From assembly GCA_900659855.1 (NCBI GenBank), contig CAACVI010000004.1, forward strand, positions 1 to 64,000: DNA of 64,000 nt, written 5' to 3'. The notes beneath the pieces are model-generated. The model was not told the origin of the DNA. It made no database searches and saw nothing but the letters and a program-made list of their open reading frames with translations. This document shows, piece by piece, positions 41,784 through 50,521 of this stretch. Within the stretch, counting starts at the first letter, position 1. Every line of letters starts with the position of its first letter. A program made the position numbers and the translations under genes. This DNA comes from Candidatus Desulfarcum epimagneticum. GTDB lineage: Bacteria > Desulfobacterota > Desulfobacteria > Desulfobacterales > CR-1.

Positions 41784-43703
41784 TTGAAGCGGATCATACT
41801 GGGCACGGCCGGGCATATTGATCATGGAAAAACCAGCCTCGTGAAAGCCGCCACCGGGATCAACACCGACCGGTTGAAGGAGGAGCAAAAGCGGGGGATC
41901 ACCATTGAGCTGGGGTTCGCCCACGTCACGCTTCCCAGCGGTCAGATTTTAAGCGTGGTGGATGTGCCGGGGCATGAGAAATTCGTCAAAAACATGGTGG
42001 CCGGATCCACCGGCATCGATATCGTGGCCATGGTCATCGCCGCGGATGAGGGCGTGATGCCCCAGACCCGGGAGCACATGGAGATCTGCTCCCTTCTGGG
42101 CATCCAAAAAGGCCTGGTGGCGCTGACCAAGACGGATCTCGCGGACCCGGAGTGGATGGAGCTGGTCGTGGAGGACATCCGCGCCTTCGCCCGGGGGACC
42201 TTTCTGGAAGACGCGCCGGTGGTTCCCGTGTCTTCAGTCAAACAGGAGGGAATCGGGGATTTTTTAAAGGCCCTGGACGATCTTTGCGCGGACATCCGTC
42301 CCAGGTCTTCGGCCGGGCCGTTTCGCCTTCCCGTGGACCGGGTGTTCACCATGAAGGGGTTCGGCGCCGTGGTCACCGGGACCCTGATCTCGGGCCAGGT
42401 CCGCGTGGGGGACCCTGTGACGCTGTATCCTTCGGGCGTCAACTCCAAGGTCCGGGGCATCCAGGCCCGGAACCGGAGCGTGGAGAGCGCCGAGGCCGGC
42501 ATGAGAACGGCCGTCAATTTCCAGGGGCTGAAAAAATCCGCCATCAACCGGGGGGAGACCCTGTCCTCGCCGGGCGCTCTGGTCAACAGCCACATGGTGG
42601 ACGTGGCGCTGGAGTATCTTTCCGCCAACCGAAAACCCCTGAAAAACCGGGCCCTGGTTCGGTTCCACGCCGGGACGAGAGAGGTCATGGGCCGCGTGAT
42701 TCTTCTGGACAGAGAAGAGCTGGCGCCCGGGGAAAAAACAGCGGCGCAGCTGCGCTTGGAGTCCCCCGTGGCCCTGGTCAAGGACGACCGGTTTGTCATC
42801 CGGAGCTATTCCCCGGCCCGAACCGTGGGGGGCGGGAGCGTCCTGAACCCGGCGGCCTCCAAGCACAAGCGTTTCAAGCCCGGGCTGACCCAAAGCATCG
42901 AGGCCCTGTCCCAAAAGGAGCCGGGTGAGATCGCGGCCCACCACGCCGAAATGTCGGGGAACAGCGGGGTGTCCTTTGATGAGCTGAAGGTCATGACCAA
43001 CCTCACCGAAAAGCCCCTTTCTAAAATTCTTTCAGGCCTGATGTCTGAAAACGTCCTGGCCCTGTCCGACCGGGAAAAACGGGTGTATGTCCACGCCAAA
43101 ACCCTGGAGAGCCTTGAAAACAAAATCCGGCGCCACCTAAGCCGCTACCACGAGCAAAATCCCTTAAAGCCGGGCCCGGCCCGGGAGGAGCTGAAAACCC
43201 GTTTTCCCGGCGCCCATGGAAAGCTGGTTCACATGGCCGTCAACCGGCTGGAAAAACGCGGGGAGCTGGTTTCCGAAGAGGAGACGGTCCGGCTGTCCGA
43301 ACATCAGATTCTTTTGGGGACGGACCAGAAGGCTTTGCGAAAAGACATCCTGAGCGCCTATGACACAAGCGGGCTCACCCCGCCTTATTTCAAGGATTTA
43401 TGCGAAAAACTGGAAGTGGACCGGGCCATGGCCGCCGATGTGCTCATGCTGCTCATCGACGAGGGTCTTATCGTCAAAATCAAAGAGGACCTTTATTTCC
43501 ACCACGAGCCCTTTGACCGGTTTAAGGAAAAACTCATCGACTTTCTTTCGTCCCGCGAGGAGATCTCCACGCCTGAAATCAAAGAGCTGGCCGGCGTGTC
43601 GCGAAAATACCTGATCCCTCTGATCGAATATTTAGACTCCAAAAACGTGACCATCCGGGTGGGGGACACCCGCAGGCTGAGGAATCCGCCAAAAACATCC
43701 TGA
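41784..43703 (+). CDS. selB: Selenocysteine-specific elongation factor SelB
   Basis: A 639-residue translational GTPase that delivers selenocysteyl-tRNA to UGA codons. G1 GHIDHGKT is at 10-17, switch [10 protein letters not shown] at 38-46, G3 DVPGHEKF at 60-67 and G4 TKTD at 115-118. EF-Tu-like domains 2 and 3 follow, then four winged-helix repeats (about 370-639) that bind the SECIS hairpin. The TTG at 41784 is taken because AAGGAGCG precedes it by 7 bases and the product then starts [12 protein letters not shown]. No selA or selC is in the window. Its presence means in-frame UGA should be considered when reading broken genes here. Confidence 0.95.
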   Translation: MKRIILGTAGHIDHGKTSLVKAATGINTDRLKEEQKRGITIELGFAHVTLPSGQILSVVDVPGHEKFVKNMVAGSTGIDIVAMVIAADEGVMPQTREHMEICSLLGIQKGLVALTKTDLADPEWMELVVEDIRAFARGTFLEDAPVVPVSSVKQEGIGDFLKALDDLCADIRPRSSAGPFRLPVDRVFTMKGFGAVVTGTLISGQVRVGDPVTLYPSGVNSKVRGIQARNRSVESAEAGMRTAVNFQGLKKSAINRGETLSSPGALVNSHMVDVALEYLSANRKPLKNRALVRFHAGTREVMGRVILLDREELAPGEKTAAQLRLESPVALVKDDRFVIRSYSPARTVGGGSVLNPAASKHKRFKPGLTQSIEALSQKEPGEIAAHHAEMSGNSGVSFDELKVMTNLTEKPLSKILSGLMSENVLALSDREKRVYVHAKTLESLENKIRRHLSRYHEQNPLKPGPAREELKTRFPGAHGKLVHMAVNRLEKRGELVSEEETVRLSEHQILLGTDQKALRKDILSAYDTSGLTPPYFKDLCEKLEVDRAMAADVLMLLIDEGLIVKIKEDLYFHHEPFDRFKEKLIDFLSSREEISTPEIKELAGVSRKYLIPLIEYLDSKNVTIRVGDTRRLRNPPKTS

Positions 43704-43763
43704 CGGATTCGCCTTTATTCTTGACTTGCCGGGCGGAATCAACTATTTTGCCTTAATCAAAGT

Positions 43764-43916
43764 TGATAAACTCGTAAAAAAGCTTGGGGTGGCTAAGTTA
43801 AAGATTCGATATACAAGGCGTAGTGGTTATTTTTAATTGAGGCAATACATGTAGTATGCCTCAATTAAAAATAAGCGCTGCAACACAGTAGATCGGATTT
43901 TTTACGACGCCATCAA
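43764..43916 (+). repeat. Full copy of the dispersed repeat
   Basis: TGATAAACTCGTAAAAAAGC to TTTTTTACGACGCCATCAA with the complete core. It fills most of the gap between selB and the tRNA gene, ending 18 bases before the tRNA. Confidence 0.92.
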
Positions 43917-43934
43917 AGTTTTCCCTTTAAACGC

Positions 43935-44010
43935 GCGCCCGTAGCCCAGGGGATAGGGCGTCAGCCTCCGGAGCTGAAGATCGCAGGTTCGAATCCTGCC
44001 GGGCGCGCCA
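43935..44010 (+). tRNA. tRNA-Arg (CCG)
   Basis: A 76-base cloverleaf: acceptor stem GCGCCCG/CGGGCGC, D arm GCCC-AGGGGATA-GGGC, anticodon stem TCAGC/GCTGA with loop CTCCGGA (anticodon CCG at 43968-43970), T arm GCAGG-TTCGAAT-CCTGC, discriminator G and encoded CCA. It reads CGG codons. No integrase or attachment-site duplication is seen next to it. Confidence 0.96.
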
Positions 44011-44049
44011 CATTCACGTTTATCCGAATCCGTCACCCCCTCACCGACC

Positions 44050-44964
44050 ATGAAAAAAACCAGGGAAATGTCGCTCGCCGGAGCGGCGGTCATCGTCATG
44101 ATCTGCGTCATGTTCGGGGCCAACGCCGCGGCCATTAAAATCACCCTTCAAGGCATGGGCGTTTTCGCCTCGGGCTTTTTCCGCTTCTCTTTGGCCGCCG
44201 CCATTCTTTTCTTCTGGGCCAAAGCCACGGGCCGATCCCTTAAGCTGGAGAAAAAAAACGTCAAGCAGGTTTTGATCGTCACCTGCGCTTTTTCAGTTCA
44301 GTTCGCCCTTTTTATCCTGGGAATCAGCAAAACCTCGGCGTCCCGCGCCGCCCTTCTCATCAATCTCCAGCCGTTCTGCGTGCTGGTTCTGGCCCATATT
44401 TTTATCAAAGGGGACCGGATCACACCCATGAGACTCGGGGGAATGGTCATCGGCTTTCTGGGCGTGGCCTGTCTTTTCGCGATCAAAGGCGACGCCGACG
44501 TCCGCTTCAGGCCCGGGGACTTCCTGGTGGCGGCCACGGCCCTTGTGTGGGCGTGCAACGCCATTTATTTGAAAACCTTCATCGAAAAGGTCTCGGTTTT
44601 CACCGTCACCTTTTATCATCTTCTGCTTTCGCTGCCGTTTTTCCTGGCCATGTCCCTGGTCTTTGACGACGCCATGATCACGGCCGTCACCCCGTCCATC
44701 GCGGCGGCGTTTTTATACCAGGCGGCGGCGTGCACCGCATTCGGATTCATCGCGTGGAACGCCATGCTGAAAAAATACAAGGCGTCGGCCATGCATTCCT
44801 TTCTTTTCATCATGCCCATCAGCGGGGTCTTTTTCAGCTTCCTGATTTTAAAGGAGCCCCTGACCCAAAACATCGCCGCGGCCCTGGCGCTCATCGCGGC
44901 GGGGATTGTGATCTCACAGTGGAAGCGGGAGACGCCCTGCAAGAAGGCGCTGCCCCACCATTGA
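44050..44964 (+). CDS. DMT-superfamily (EamA) transporter
   Basis: A 304-residue membrane protein with about ten spans in two EamA repeats (second begins near 160). AAIKITLQGMGVFASGFFRF near the start and KYKASAMHSFLFIMPISGVF in repeat two are typical. The substrate is unknown. It starts 40 bases after the tRNA with no clear ribosome site, so initiation is probably weak or the start slightly different. Its stop codon TGA is formed by the first bases of the adjoining repeat. Confidence 0.85.
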   Translation: MKKTREMSLAGAAVIVMICVMFGANAAAIKITLQGMGVFASGFFRFSLAAAILFFWAKATGRSLKLEKKNVKQVLIVTCAFSVQFALFILGISKTSASRAALLINLQPFCVLVLAHIFIKGDRITPMRLGGMVIGFLGVACLFAIKGDADVRFRPGDFLVAATALVWACNAIYLKTFIEKVSVFTVTFYHLLLSLPFFLAMSLVFDDAMITAVTPSIAAAFLYQAAACTAFGFIAWNAMLKKYKASAMHSFLFIMPISGVFFSFLILKEPLTQNIAAALALIAAGIVISQWKRETPCKKALPHH

Positions 44965-45181
44965 CAGCATCGTAAAAAATCCGATCTACTGTGTTGCGGC
45001 GCTTATTTTTAATTGAGGCATACTACATGTATTGCCTCAATTAAAAATAAGCGCCACGCCTTGTATATCGAATTTTTTACGACGCTGTCCCGTAATTTTT
45101 TACGACGCTGTCCCGTAATTTTTTACGACGCTGTCCCGTGATTTTTTATGACGCTGTCCCGTGATTTTTATGAATTTATCA
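44962..45181 (-). repeat. Full copy of the dispersed repeat extended by tandem units
   Basis: The TGACAGCATCGTAAAAAATC end, palindromic core and TTTTTTACGACGCTGTCCCG end are present. The last is repeated four times (about 45071-45165) as a 22-23 bp unit with small changes (ACGACG to ATGACG, GTAA to GTGA), before the terminal ATGAATTTATCA. The repeat lies between convergent genes and touches the stop of one and comes within 7 bases of the other. Confidence 0.92.
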
Positions 45182-45187
45182 CCGCGC

Positions 45188-46480
45188 TTAACGCTCTGAA
45201 AGCCCTTTAAAACCGCCCCGCTCATTAAACATCAGCCGGCCCCGGGCCTGTATGCGGGCAAGGGGATTTTTTTGGATCTCCGCCTCCAGCGCCTCGGCGG
45301 CCAGAAATTCGCCCACGCGCAGGGTGTCTTTGATGATGACGGCGCGGACCTGTTTTTCCGGGACCGGGCCGATGGTGGAAAAACAGGCCTGGACGGCCAT
45401 GCGGTCGGAGGGCATGCGGACCGGGATAAAGGCTTTTCGCAAAGAAAGGCTGGACAGGGCGTTGATGAGGGTTTTTTCGTGGTCCATTTTTTCAAACACC
45501 TTTTCGGTGATGATGTCGGCGTTTCCCACCCCGATGGCGTTTCCGGCGGTTTTGTCCGTCAGATCCAGGACCGCCACCCGGGTGGCCTTGAGGTTTTCGG
45601 AAAAATCGCTTTCCATCAGATCATAGGCCCTTCCGGTCACGTTGGGGTCCATGCCCGCGCCGCTGATGTCCTTTCCGGCCCGCTGAATGATGAGCGCGTC
45701 GAGTCGGGAAAAGGGAAGCCGGGGGAAATGGCGCCGGGCCTCTAAGAGAAGCGCCGCCTCTTTTTCAAAAAGGTCCCCGGGACCCGCGGCCTTGATGATC
45801 ATGGTCCGGTCATGGGCGTTTTCCACCACCGCGATCCCCCCCAGAAAAGGGGTCCGGGCCAGAATGGTTTTCCCCATCTCCTTTAAAAGAGGGTAAAATC
45901 CATGCTTGAGCGCGCCCCGGTGATACTCGGCCGCGCCCTGGTGTTTGCCCAGGCCCACGCACAGCATCTTGACGATTCCGCTTTCAACAGGCGCCTTGAA
46001 TTTGGAGTGGGGCTTGATCCGGTTCAGGCACACGATGTGGTGGGCCTTTAGCGCCTTTTTGGAAAAAAAAACCGGGATGTCGTCAAAAACCGTCCCGATT
46101 CGCTCCACAGACATGGAGGGCTCCACCCGGGCCCCGCACGTGTCCGGGGTGATGTTCAGATCGGCCAGAATTTTTTCCTGGCCCTCGGGCGTGGCCCCCC
46201 CGTGGCTTCCCATGGCCGGGACGATGAACGGGACGGCGCCGGTCTCGGAAATCGCCCGGCAAAGCGCCCGGGCCATGACATCCACGCCATGAATGCCCCG
46301 GCTGCCCAGCCCCACGGCCACCGTCTGCCCGGGTTTGACCCCGCCGCCGATCTCCCGGAAGCGGCGGCGGATCTCCCCCTCCACGTCCCCGACCCGTTCG
46401 TCTGGAAAATCCATTTTGACCCGGAAAAAATCAGGCCCGGTGAAATCCTTTCGCATATAAGACGGATATCGCATGCTCAT
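45188..46480 (-). CDS. DUF2088 (LarA-like) family protein
   Basis: A protein of about 430 residues with the N-terminal domain fold of nickel-pincer lactate racemase (DUF2088). VGLGSRGIHGVDVMARALCR, IVPAMGSHGGATPEGQEKIL and HHIVCLNRIKPHSKFKAPVE then SGIVKMLCVGLGKHQGA are the conserved blocks, including the HxxxH-like GSHGGA and K residues that would hold the pincer cofactor. Members racemise or epimerise 2-hydroxy acids. The partners LarB/C/E are not in the window. Three starts (TTG 46495, ATG 46480, ATG 46474) share one GGGAGG site; I use 46480. Confidence 0.82.
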   Translation of the reverse strand: MSMRYPSYMRKDFTGPDFFRVKMDFPDERVGDVEGEIRRRFREIGGGVKPGQTVAVGLGSRGIHGVDVMARALCRAISETGAVPFIVPAMGSHGGATPEGQEKILADLNITPDTCGARVEPSMSVERIGTVFDDIPVFFSKKALKAHHIVCLNRIKPHSKFKAPVESGIVKMLCVGLGKHQGAAEYHRGALKHGFYPLLKEMGKTILARTPFLGGIAVVENAHDRTMIIKAAGPGDLFEKEAALLLEARRHFPRLPFSRLDALIIQRAGKDISGAGMDPNVTGRAYDLMESDFSENLKATRVAVLDLTDKTAGNAIGVGNADIITEKVFEKMDHEKTLINALSSLSLRKAFIPVRMPSDRMAVQACFSTIGPVPEKQVRAVIIKDTLRVGEFLAAEALEAEIQKNPLARIQARGRLMFNERGGFKGLSER

Positions 46481-46602
46481 GCCCCCTCCCGGCAAGCGCC
46501 CCGGCTGTTTTTTATGTTGCCATGACGCGTTTTTTTTTATATCCTGTTTTAATAATCTAATTTCATGTTTTTCTTAAGCGCCTTTTTTAAAAAAAATCAA
46601 CC

Positions 46603-47142
46603 ATGATGGCGTCAAATCACGACATGAGAAAAATCCGACGCGTGTATTTTCTTCACGGACTCGAGGGGAGCCCCCAGGCAAACAAGCCCCGTTTTTTAAG
46701 AAAATATTACCCGGACCTCATCGTCCCTTCGCTTCCGCCGGACATTGAGGAAAGACACGCCATTCTCAAAGAGACTATCCGCGAGCCGGCCTTTCTGGCG
46801 GGCTCTTCACTGGGAGGGCTCAGCGCGGTCCTGTTCGCCATGTCGTTTCCGGAAAAAGTCCCGGGAATGGCCCTGTTCGCCCCGGCGGCGGGCCTTTTTG
46901 ATGAAAGCCAGGCGCCGCCCGGCCTTTTAAAGGCCATGTCCCGGTGCCGGATTCCCTCGGGGATTCCCACGGTGGTCATCGCGGCCCTGAAAGACGAGGT
47001 CATTCCCCTTGCCGCCATTGAGGGCATGATCAAACGCTCCCCGGCTCCCCGCCGAATCGAGCTGATCAAAGCAAAGGACGATCACACCCTGGGCCGGTCC
47101 CTTGACGCTCTTCCCGGGGCCATGGACAGGGCATTTGGATAA
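46603..47142 (+). CDS. YqiA/YcfP-like alpha/beta-hydrolase
   Basis: A 179-residue esterase-fold protein. VYFLHGLEGSPQANK gives the oxyanion region, GSSLGGLSAV (about 67-76) the nucleophile Ser, LKDEVIPL the Asp and KDDHTLG the His. Small hydrolases of this kind (YqiA, YcfP) act on unknown acyl esters. It stands 39 bases before the acyl-CoA ligase on the same strand, so a role in acyl metabolism is possible. No good ribosome site precedes the ATG. Confidence 0.82.
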   Translation: MMASNHDMRKIRRVYFLHGLEGSPQANKPRFLRKYYPDLIVPSLPPDIEERHAILKETIREPAFLAGSSLGGLSAVLFAMSFPEKVPGMALFAPAAGLFDESQAPPGLLKAMSRCRIPSGIPTVVIAALKDEVIPLAAIEGMIKRSPAPRRIELIKAKDDHTLGRSLDALPGAMDRAFG

Positions 47143-47180
47143 AACGCTTCACCCCAAACACCAAAAGGAGGGATTTGACC

Positions 47181-48914
47181 ATGACATTAAAACCCTGGCC
47201 CACAGACCGATGGCCCCAAGGCGTTCCCCGGGAGATCACCGGCTATGATCGCAAACTCTTTTCATTTCTGGACGAAGCGGCGGAACAGTTCCCCGAACAG
47301 CCCTACACCCTTTTCAACGGCTCGGGAAAAACCTTCTCCCAGGTGAAAGACACGGCCGACCGAATCGCCCATTTTCTTTCCTCCATCGGAATCAAAAAAG
47401 GCGACCGCGTGGCCATTTTTCTGCCCAACATTCCCCACTATCCTGAAATCTTTTTCGGGATACTTAAATCCGGGGCCGCCTGCGTGACCTGCAACCCCCT
47501 TTACACCCCCAACGAGCTGAATTACCAGCTCAATGACTCGGGGGCGAAAGCGGTGTTCTGCATGGATCACCCGGAGCTGTATCCCACCGCCGAAAAGGCC
47601 GTCAAGGGAACCGGGGTGGAGACCGTGGTCATCTGCAACGTGAAATCCTACCTTCCCAAATTAAAGGCCATCCTGGGCGGCCTTCTGGGAAAAATCCCCA
47701 AGGCCGAAAGCCACGACCCCGCCCATCTTTTCTTTGACGATGTGGTGTCCGCGGCCCGGCCCGAGCCCCCGTCCATTGAAATCGACCCCATGTCGGACCT
47801 GGCCCTGGTGATCTACACCGGCGGCACCACCGGACTTCCCAAGGGGGCGGCCCTCACCCATTCCAATTTCGCCCACAACCTCATGTGCCTGGATGAATGG
47901 GGAAGGCTGCCCCACGAGCCCGGGGGGGCGCCTGAAAAACTCAGGCGCGGGGGTTTCCACACTTTCCTGGGGGTCCTGCCCTGGTACCACAGCTTCGGCA
48001 TGACCGTGTGCATGCTGGCGGCCTGCGCCACCGCGAGCAAACTCGTGTGCGTCCCGAACCCGCGGGAGGGCGATCCCCCCTTCACCGGGGTGCTCCAGGC
48101 GGTTCAGAAATACAAACCCACCTTCATGCCGGCGGTGCCCACCATCTTCGTGGCCTTCACCAACCATCCGGACCTGGACAAATACGACCTGACCTCCCTC
48201 ATGGGCTGTTTTTCAGGGGGCGCCCCCCTGCCCCCGGAGGTGTGCCGCCAGTTTGAGGCCAAGACCGGATCCATCATCTTTGAAGGATACGGACTGAGCG
48301 AGACCTCCCCCATCGCCTCGGCCAACCCCACGGACCGGGACACCCGGAAGATCGGCTCCATCGGTTTCCCCATGCCCAGCACGGACATCAAAGCCGTGGA
48401 CATCGAAACCGGCCTTGAGGAGCTGCCCCGGGGAGAAGACGGGGAGCTGGCCATCCACGGCCCCCAGGTCATGCAGGGCTACTGGAACCGGCCCGAGGAA
48501 AACAAGGAGGTTTTCCGGGAGATCGAGGGAAAAAGATATTTCCTCACCGGGGATATCGGCCACATTGACGAGGAAGGGTTCATCGTCATCACCGACCGGA
48601 AAAAAGACATGATCCTGGTGGGCGGATTCAACGTGTATCCCCGGGACGTCGAGGACATCCTGTTCACCCATCCCAAGGTGGCCCTGGCCGCCGTGGTGGG
48701 CGTTCCGGATGAAAAAGCCGGGGAAAAAGTCAAAGCGTTCATCCAGCTCAAGCCCGGCCAGACCGCCGACGAACAGGAGATTATGGATTTTTGCAAGGAA
48801 AACATGGCCGGATACAAACGCCCCCGGATGATCGAATTCCGGGACGAGGTGCCGGTGTCGCCGGTGGGCAAAGTGCTGCGCCGGGTCCTGCGCGATGAGG
48901 AGCTGGGGAAATAA
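47181..48914 (+). CDS. Long-chain fatty-acid-CoA ligase
   Basis: A 577-residue ANL-superfamily enzyme that activates a carboxylic acid through an acyl-AMP. The P-loop YTGGTTGLPKGAALTHSN lies near 213-230, with GYGLSETSP, the hinge-containing YFLTGDIGHIDEEGFI and the catalytic-lysine motif PVSPVGKVLRRVLRDEE at the C-terminus. The ATG at 47181 fits AAGGAGG at 9 bases; a TTG six bases earlier is too close. The call FadD-like is by overall size and motif spacing; the chain length used cannot be read. A strong terminator follows. Confidence 0.92.
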   Translation: MTLKPWPTDRWPQGVPREITGYDRKLFSFLDEAAEQFPEQPYTLFNGSGKTFSQVKDTADRIAHFLSSIGIKKGDRVAIFLPNIPHYPEIFFGILKSGAACVTCNPLYTPNELNYQLNDSGAKAVFCMDHPELYPTAEKAVKGTGVETVVICNVKSYLPKLKAILGGLLGKIPKAESHDPAHLFFDDVVSAARPEPPSIEIDPMSDLALVIYTGGTTGLPKGAALTHSNFAHNLMCLDEWGRLPHEPGGAPEKLRRGGFHTFLGVLPWYHSFGMTVCMLAACATASKLVCVPNPREGDPPFTGVLQAVQKYKPTFMPAVPTIFVAFTNHPDLDKYDLTSLMGCFSGGAPLPPEVCRQFEAKTGSIIFEGYGLSETSPIASANPTDRDTRKIGSIGFPMPSTDIKAVDIETGLEELPRGEDGELAIHGPQVMQGYWNRPEENKEVFREIEGKRYFLTGDIGHIDEEGFIVITDRKKDMILVGGFNVYPRDVEDILFTHPKVALAAVVGVPDEKAGEKVKAFIQLKPGQTADEQEIMDFCKENMAGYKRPRMIEFRDEVPVSPVGKVLRRVLRDEELGK

Positions 48915-48948
48915 CAGCGGACTCAAACATCCAAATCCCGCATAGTGA

Positions 48949-48997
48949 AACCGGCGAAGACGACGGCCGCCCCGGCCCTGGTCTTCGCCGGTTTGTT
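48949..48997 (+). terminator. Intrinsic terminator after the acyl-CoA ligase gene
   Basis: AAACCGGCGAAGAC and GTCTTCGCCGGTTT form a 14-bp stem around a GC-rich loop, followed by GTTTTC. It lies 35 bases after the stop. Confidence 0.85.
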
Positions 48998-49073
48998 TTC
49001 ACGGACCGCCCGCTTTCGGGCTCCGCGCCCCGGCGTCCCAATGTTCGAATTAGAAAAACCAAAGACAATTGTA

Positions 49074-49102
49074 TTGAAAAATATAAAGAAAACTGTTAAT
49101 AT
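49074..49102 (+). promoter_or_regulatory. Promoter of the DUF4160-DUF2442 pair
   Basis: TTGAAA, 17 bases and TAATAT form a good sigma-70 type promoter, 75 bases before the DUF4160 start. The interval is AT-rich against its surroundings. Confidence 0.65.
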
Positions 49103-49176
49103 AGCGCCATTAAATTGTTATCCTGTATACATTTCCAGAACGCCGCCGGGAAAACAGGGATCAAAAGGAACCACAT

Positions 49177-49434
49177 ATGCCGGAAATAAGTCGTTTTCTT
49201 GGAATAGTGATTAGAATGTATATTCGTGAACATCATCCCGCGCATTTTCACGCCGAATATGGAGAATACGAAATCACTGTGGATATTGAAACGGGTGTTG
49301 TGACTGGAAAGTTTCCAAGAAGGGCATTAAATGCCGTCCTTGAGTGGTATCTATTGCATCAAGATGAACTCAGGACCAACTGGGAAGCGGCGATAAATAG
49401 AAAACCGTTATCCAAAATCGAACCACTGGAGTAG
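49177..49434 (+). CDS. DUF4160 domain protein
   Basis: An 85-residue protein: MPEISRFLGIVIRMYIREHH then PAHFHAEYGEYEITVDIETG, the family's HHPAHFHA signature, and RALNAVLEWYLLHQDELRTN. DUF4160 genes nearly always precede a DUF2442 gene and the pair is regarded as toxin-antitoxin-like. AAAAGGAACC precedes the ATG. This copy is intact, in contrast to the pseudogene at 31388-31652. Confidence 0.85.
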   Translation: MPEISRFLGIVIRMYIREHHPAHFHAEYGEYEITVDIETGVVTGKFPRRALNAVLEWYLLHQDELRTNWEAAINRKPLSKIEPLE

Positions 49435-49440
49435 CTGAAG

Positions 49441-49671
49441 ATGTTTACACATGTCATTGAGGCAAAATATATAGATGGCTATAAAGTATGGTTGTCTTTC
49501 AATGATGGGGCGCGGGGCGAAATTGATTTATCATCTGAATTATATGGTGAAATTTTTGAGCCGCTGAAAGATATATCATTTTTTAAGTCTTTTTCTTTGG
49601 AGGGGCACACCTTGTCATGGAGAAACGGCGCTGATTTTGCCCCGGAATTTCTGCGTGAGAATATCGTTTAG
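49441..49671 (+). CDS. DUF2442 domain protein
   Basis: A 76-residue protein with DGYKVWLSFNDGARGEIDLS and TLSWRNGADFAPEFLRENIV, the DUF2442 pattern. It follows the DUF4160 stop by 6 bases. Biochemical roles of the pair are not established; small size, linkage and scattered occurrence suggest an addiction-type module. Confidence 0.85.
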   Translation: MFTHVIEAKYIDGYKVWLSFNDGARGEIDLSSELYGEIFEPLKDISFFKSFSLEGHTLSWRNGADFAPEFLRENIV

Positions 49672-49681
49672 GGTTCACTTT

Positions 49682-50221
49682 TTATTCGCTTTTTGACATA
49701 GATTCAGAATCCTGTCTGATAATTTGGAGCATTTTTTTTCGAATCGCCCCGCTGAATGGTTTGATGAGCGACCAGTACGCGCCGAAAGTCACCCGGGCGC
49801 CGGGGCTGACGCATAATACACGGGTTTCCGTGCTCACCCTCGTCTGGGCCCGGCTGAGCTTTTGAAACCGAAAATTCCAGACCACTTTGACCCTGGCCGA
49901 AATGGCGTTGTGGATAAAGTCTTCACGGCCTGTGACGGGCTCAATTTTCGTTTTCGCCCAAAACCCAATCAGGTTTTCCAAAGGGGGGTTTTCCTCCAGA
50001 TTCGTGAACCCGACATCCTTGATAAAATCCTGCAAATTCAACCGCTCAGTGGGCAGCCCCCTGAGTTTGAACAAAATTTTGATCCGTTTGGATTTGGACA
50101 GATCAAAATTCCTCGCCGCCTGATACACGCGCTCAATTGAGCGGTTGACCACAATATCATGGCATTCGTTAAACGAGTATTCGGGCAGATACAGATCGAT
50201 CAGGGTTTTTGGGCTGTCCAT
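49682..50221 (-). CDS. SRPBCC-like protein of unknown function
   Basis: A 179-residue protein. The pattern of a conserved start (NECHDIVVNRSIERVYQAAR), a mid-protein turn (EENPPLENLIGFWAKTKIEP) and alternating beta strands with a final amphipathic helix (AYWSLIKPFSGAIRKKMLQI) suits a SRPBCC/START-like ligand-binding fold. I cannot name a closer family. It is convergent with the DUF2442 gene, 10 bases apart. Confidence 0.5.
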   Translation of the reverse strand: MDSPKTLIDLYLPEYSFNECHDIVVNRSIERVYQAARNFDLSKSKRIKILFKLRGLPTERLNLQDFIKDVGFTNLEENPPLENLIGFWAKTKIEPVTGREDFIHNAISARVKVVWNFRFQKLSRAQTRVSTETRVLCVSPGARVTFGAYWSLIKPFSGAIRKKMLQIIRQDSESMSKSE

Positions 50222-50521
50222 GCTTTATGGCCTTTGATTCGGGGGGTTGACGGCGTGAGAAAAAAAATTCCATTCTTTTCCGATCACTAACCCGCCTGAC
50301 ACAAAAAATCAAGGGGAACTTCCATTGGCCAAAAACCGGTTTGAGGCTTAATCGCCGCAGATTGGGTTAAGAGAAGCGCAACCCAACCTGCCAATCACAC
50401 CACTGCCCCATGAAAAAACGGCCAAGTGGAAAAACCGCTTGCCATTTTCATCCAAAACCGGTAATATTTATTTCCGATTTGCGGCTTTTTCGGCAATAAA
50501 AAATACCGGGGGAAAAGCGCC
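50222..50521. other. Intergenic region without recognised feature
   Basis: 300 bases between divergent genes. A run of direct CCGGTTTG/AACCGG-like bits (50332-50342, 50456-50463) and CAATCTGC-type inverted scraps are visible, but no gene, clear promoter or terminator. Confidence 0.5.

Noticed and set aside
43935-44010. Integration site of a genomic island at tRNA-Arg
   Set aside because: No duplicated 3' tRNA end and no adjacent integrase were found; only a dispersed repeat precedes it.
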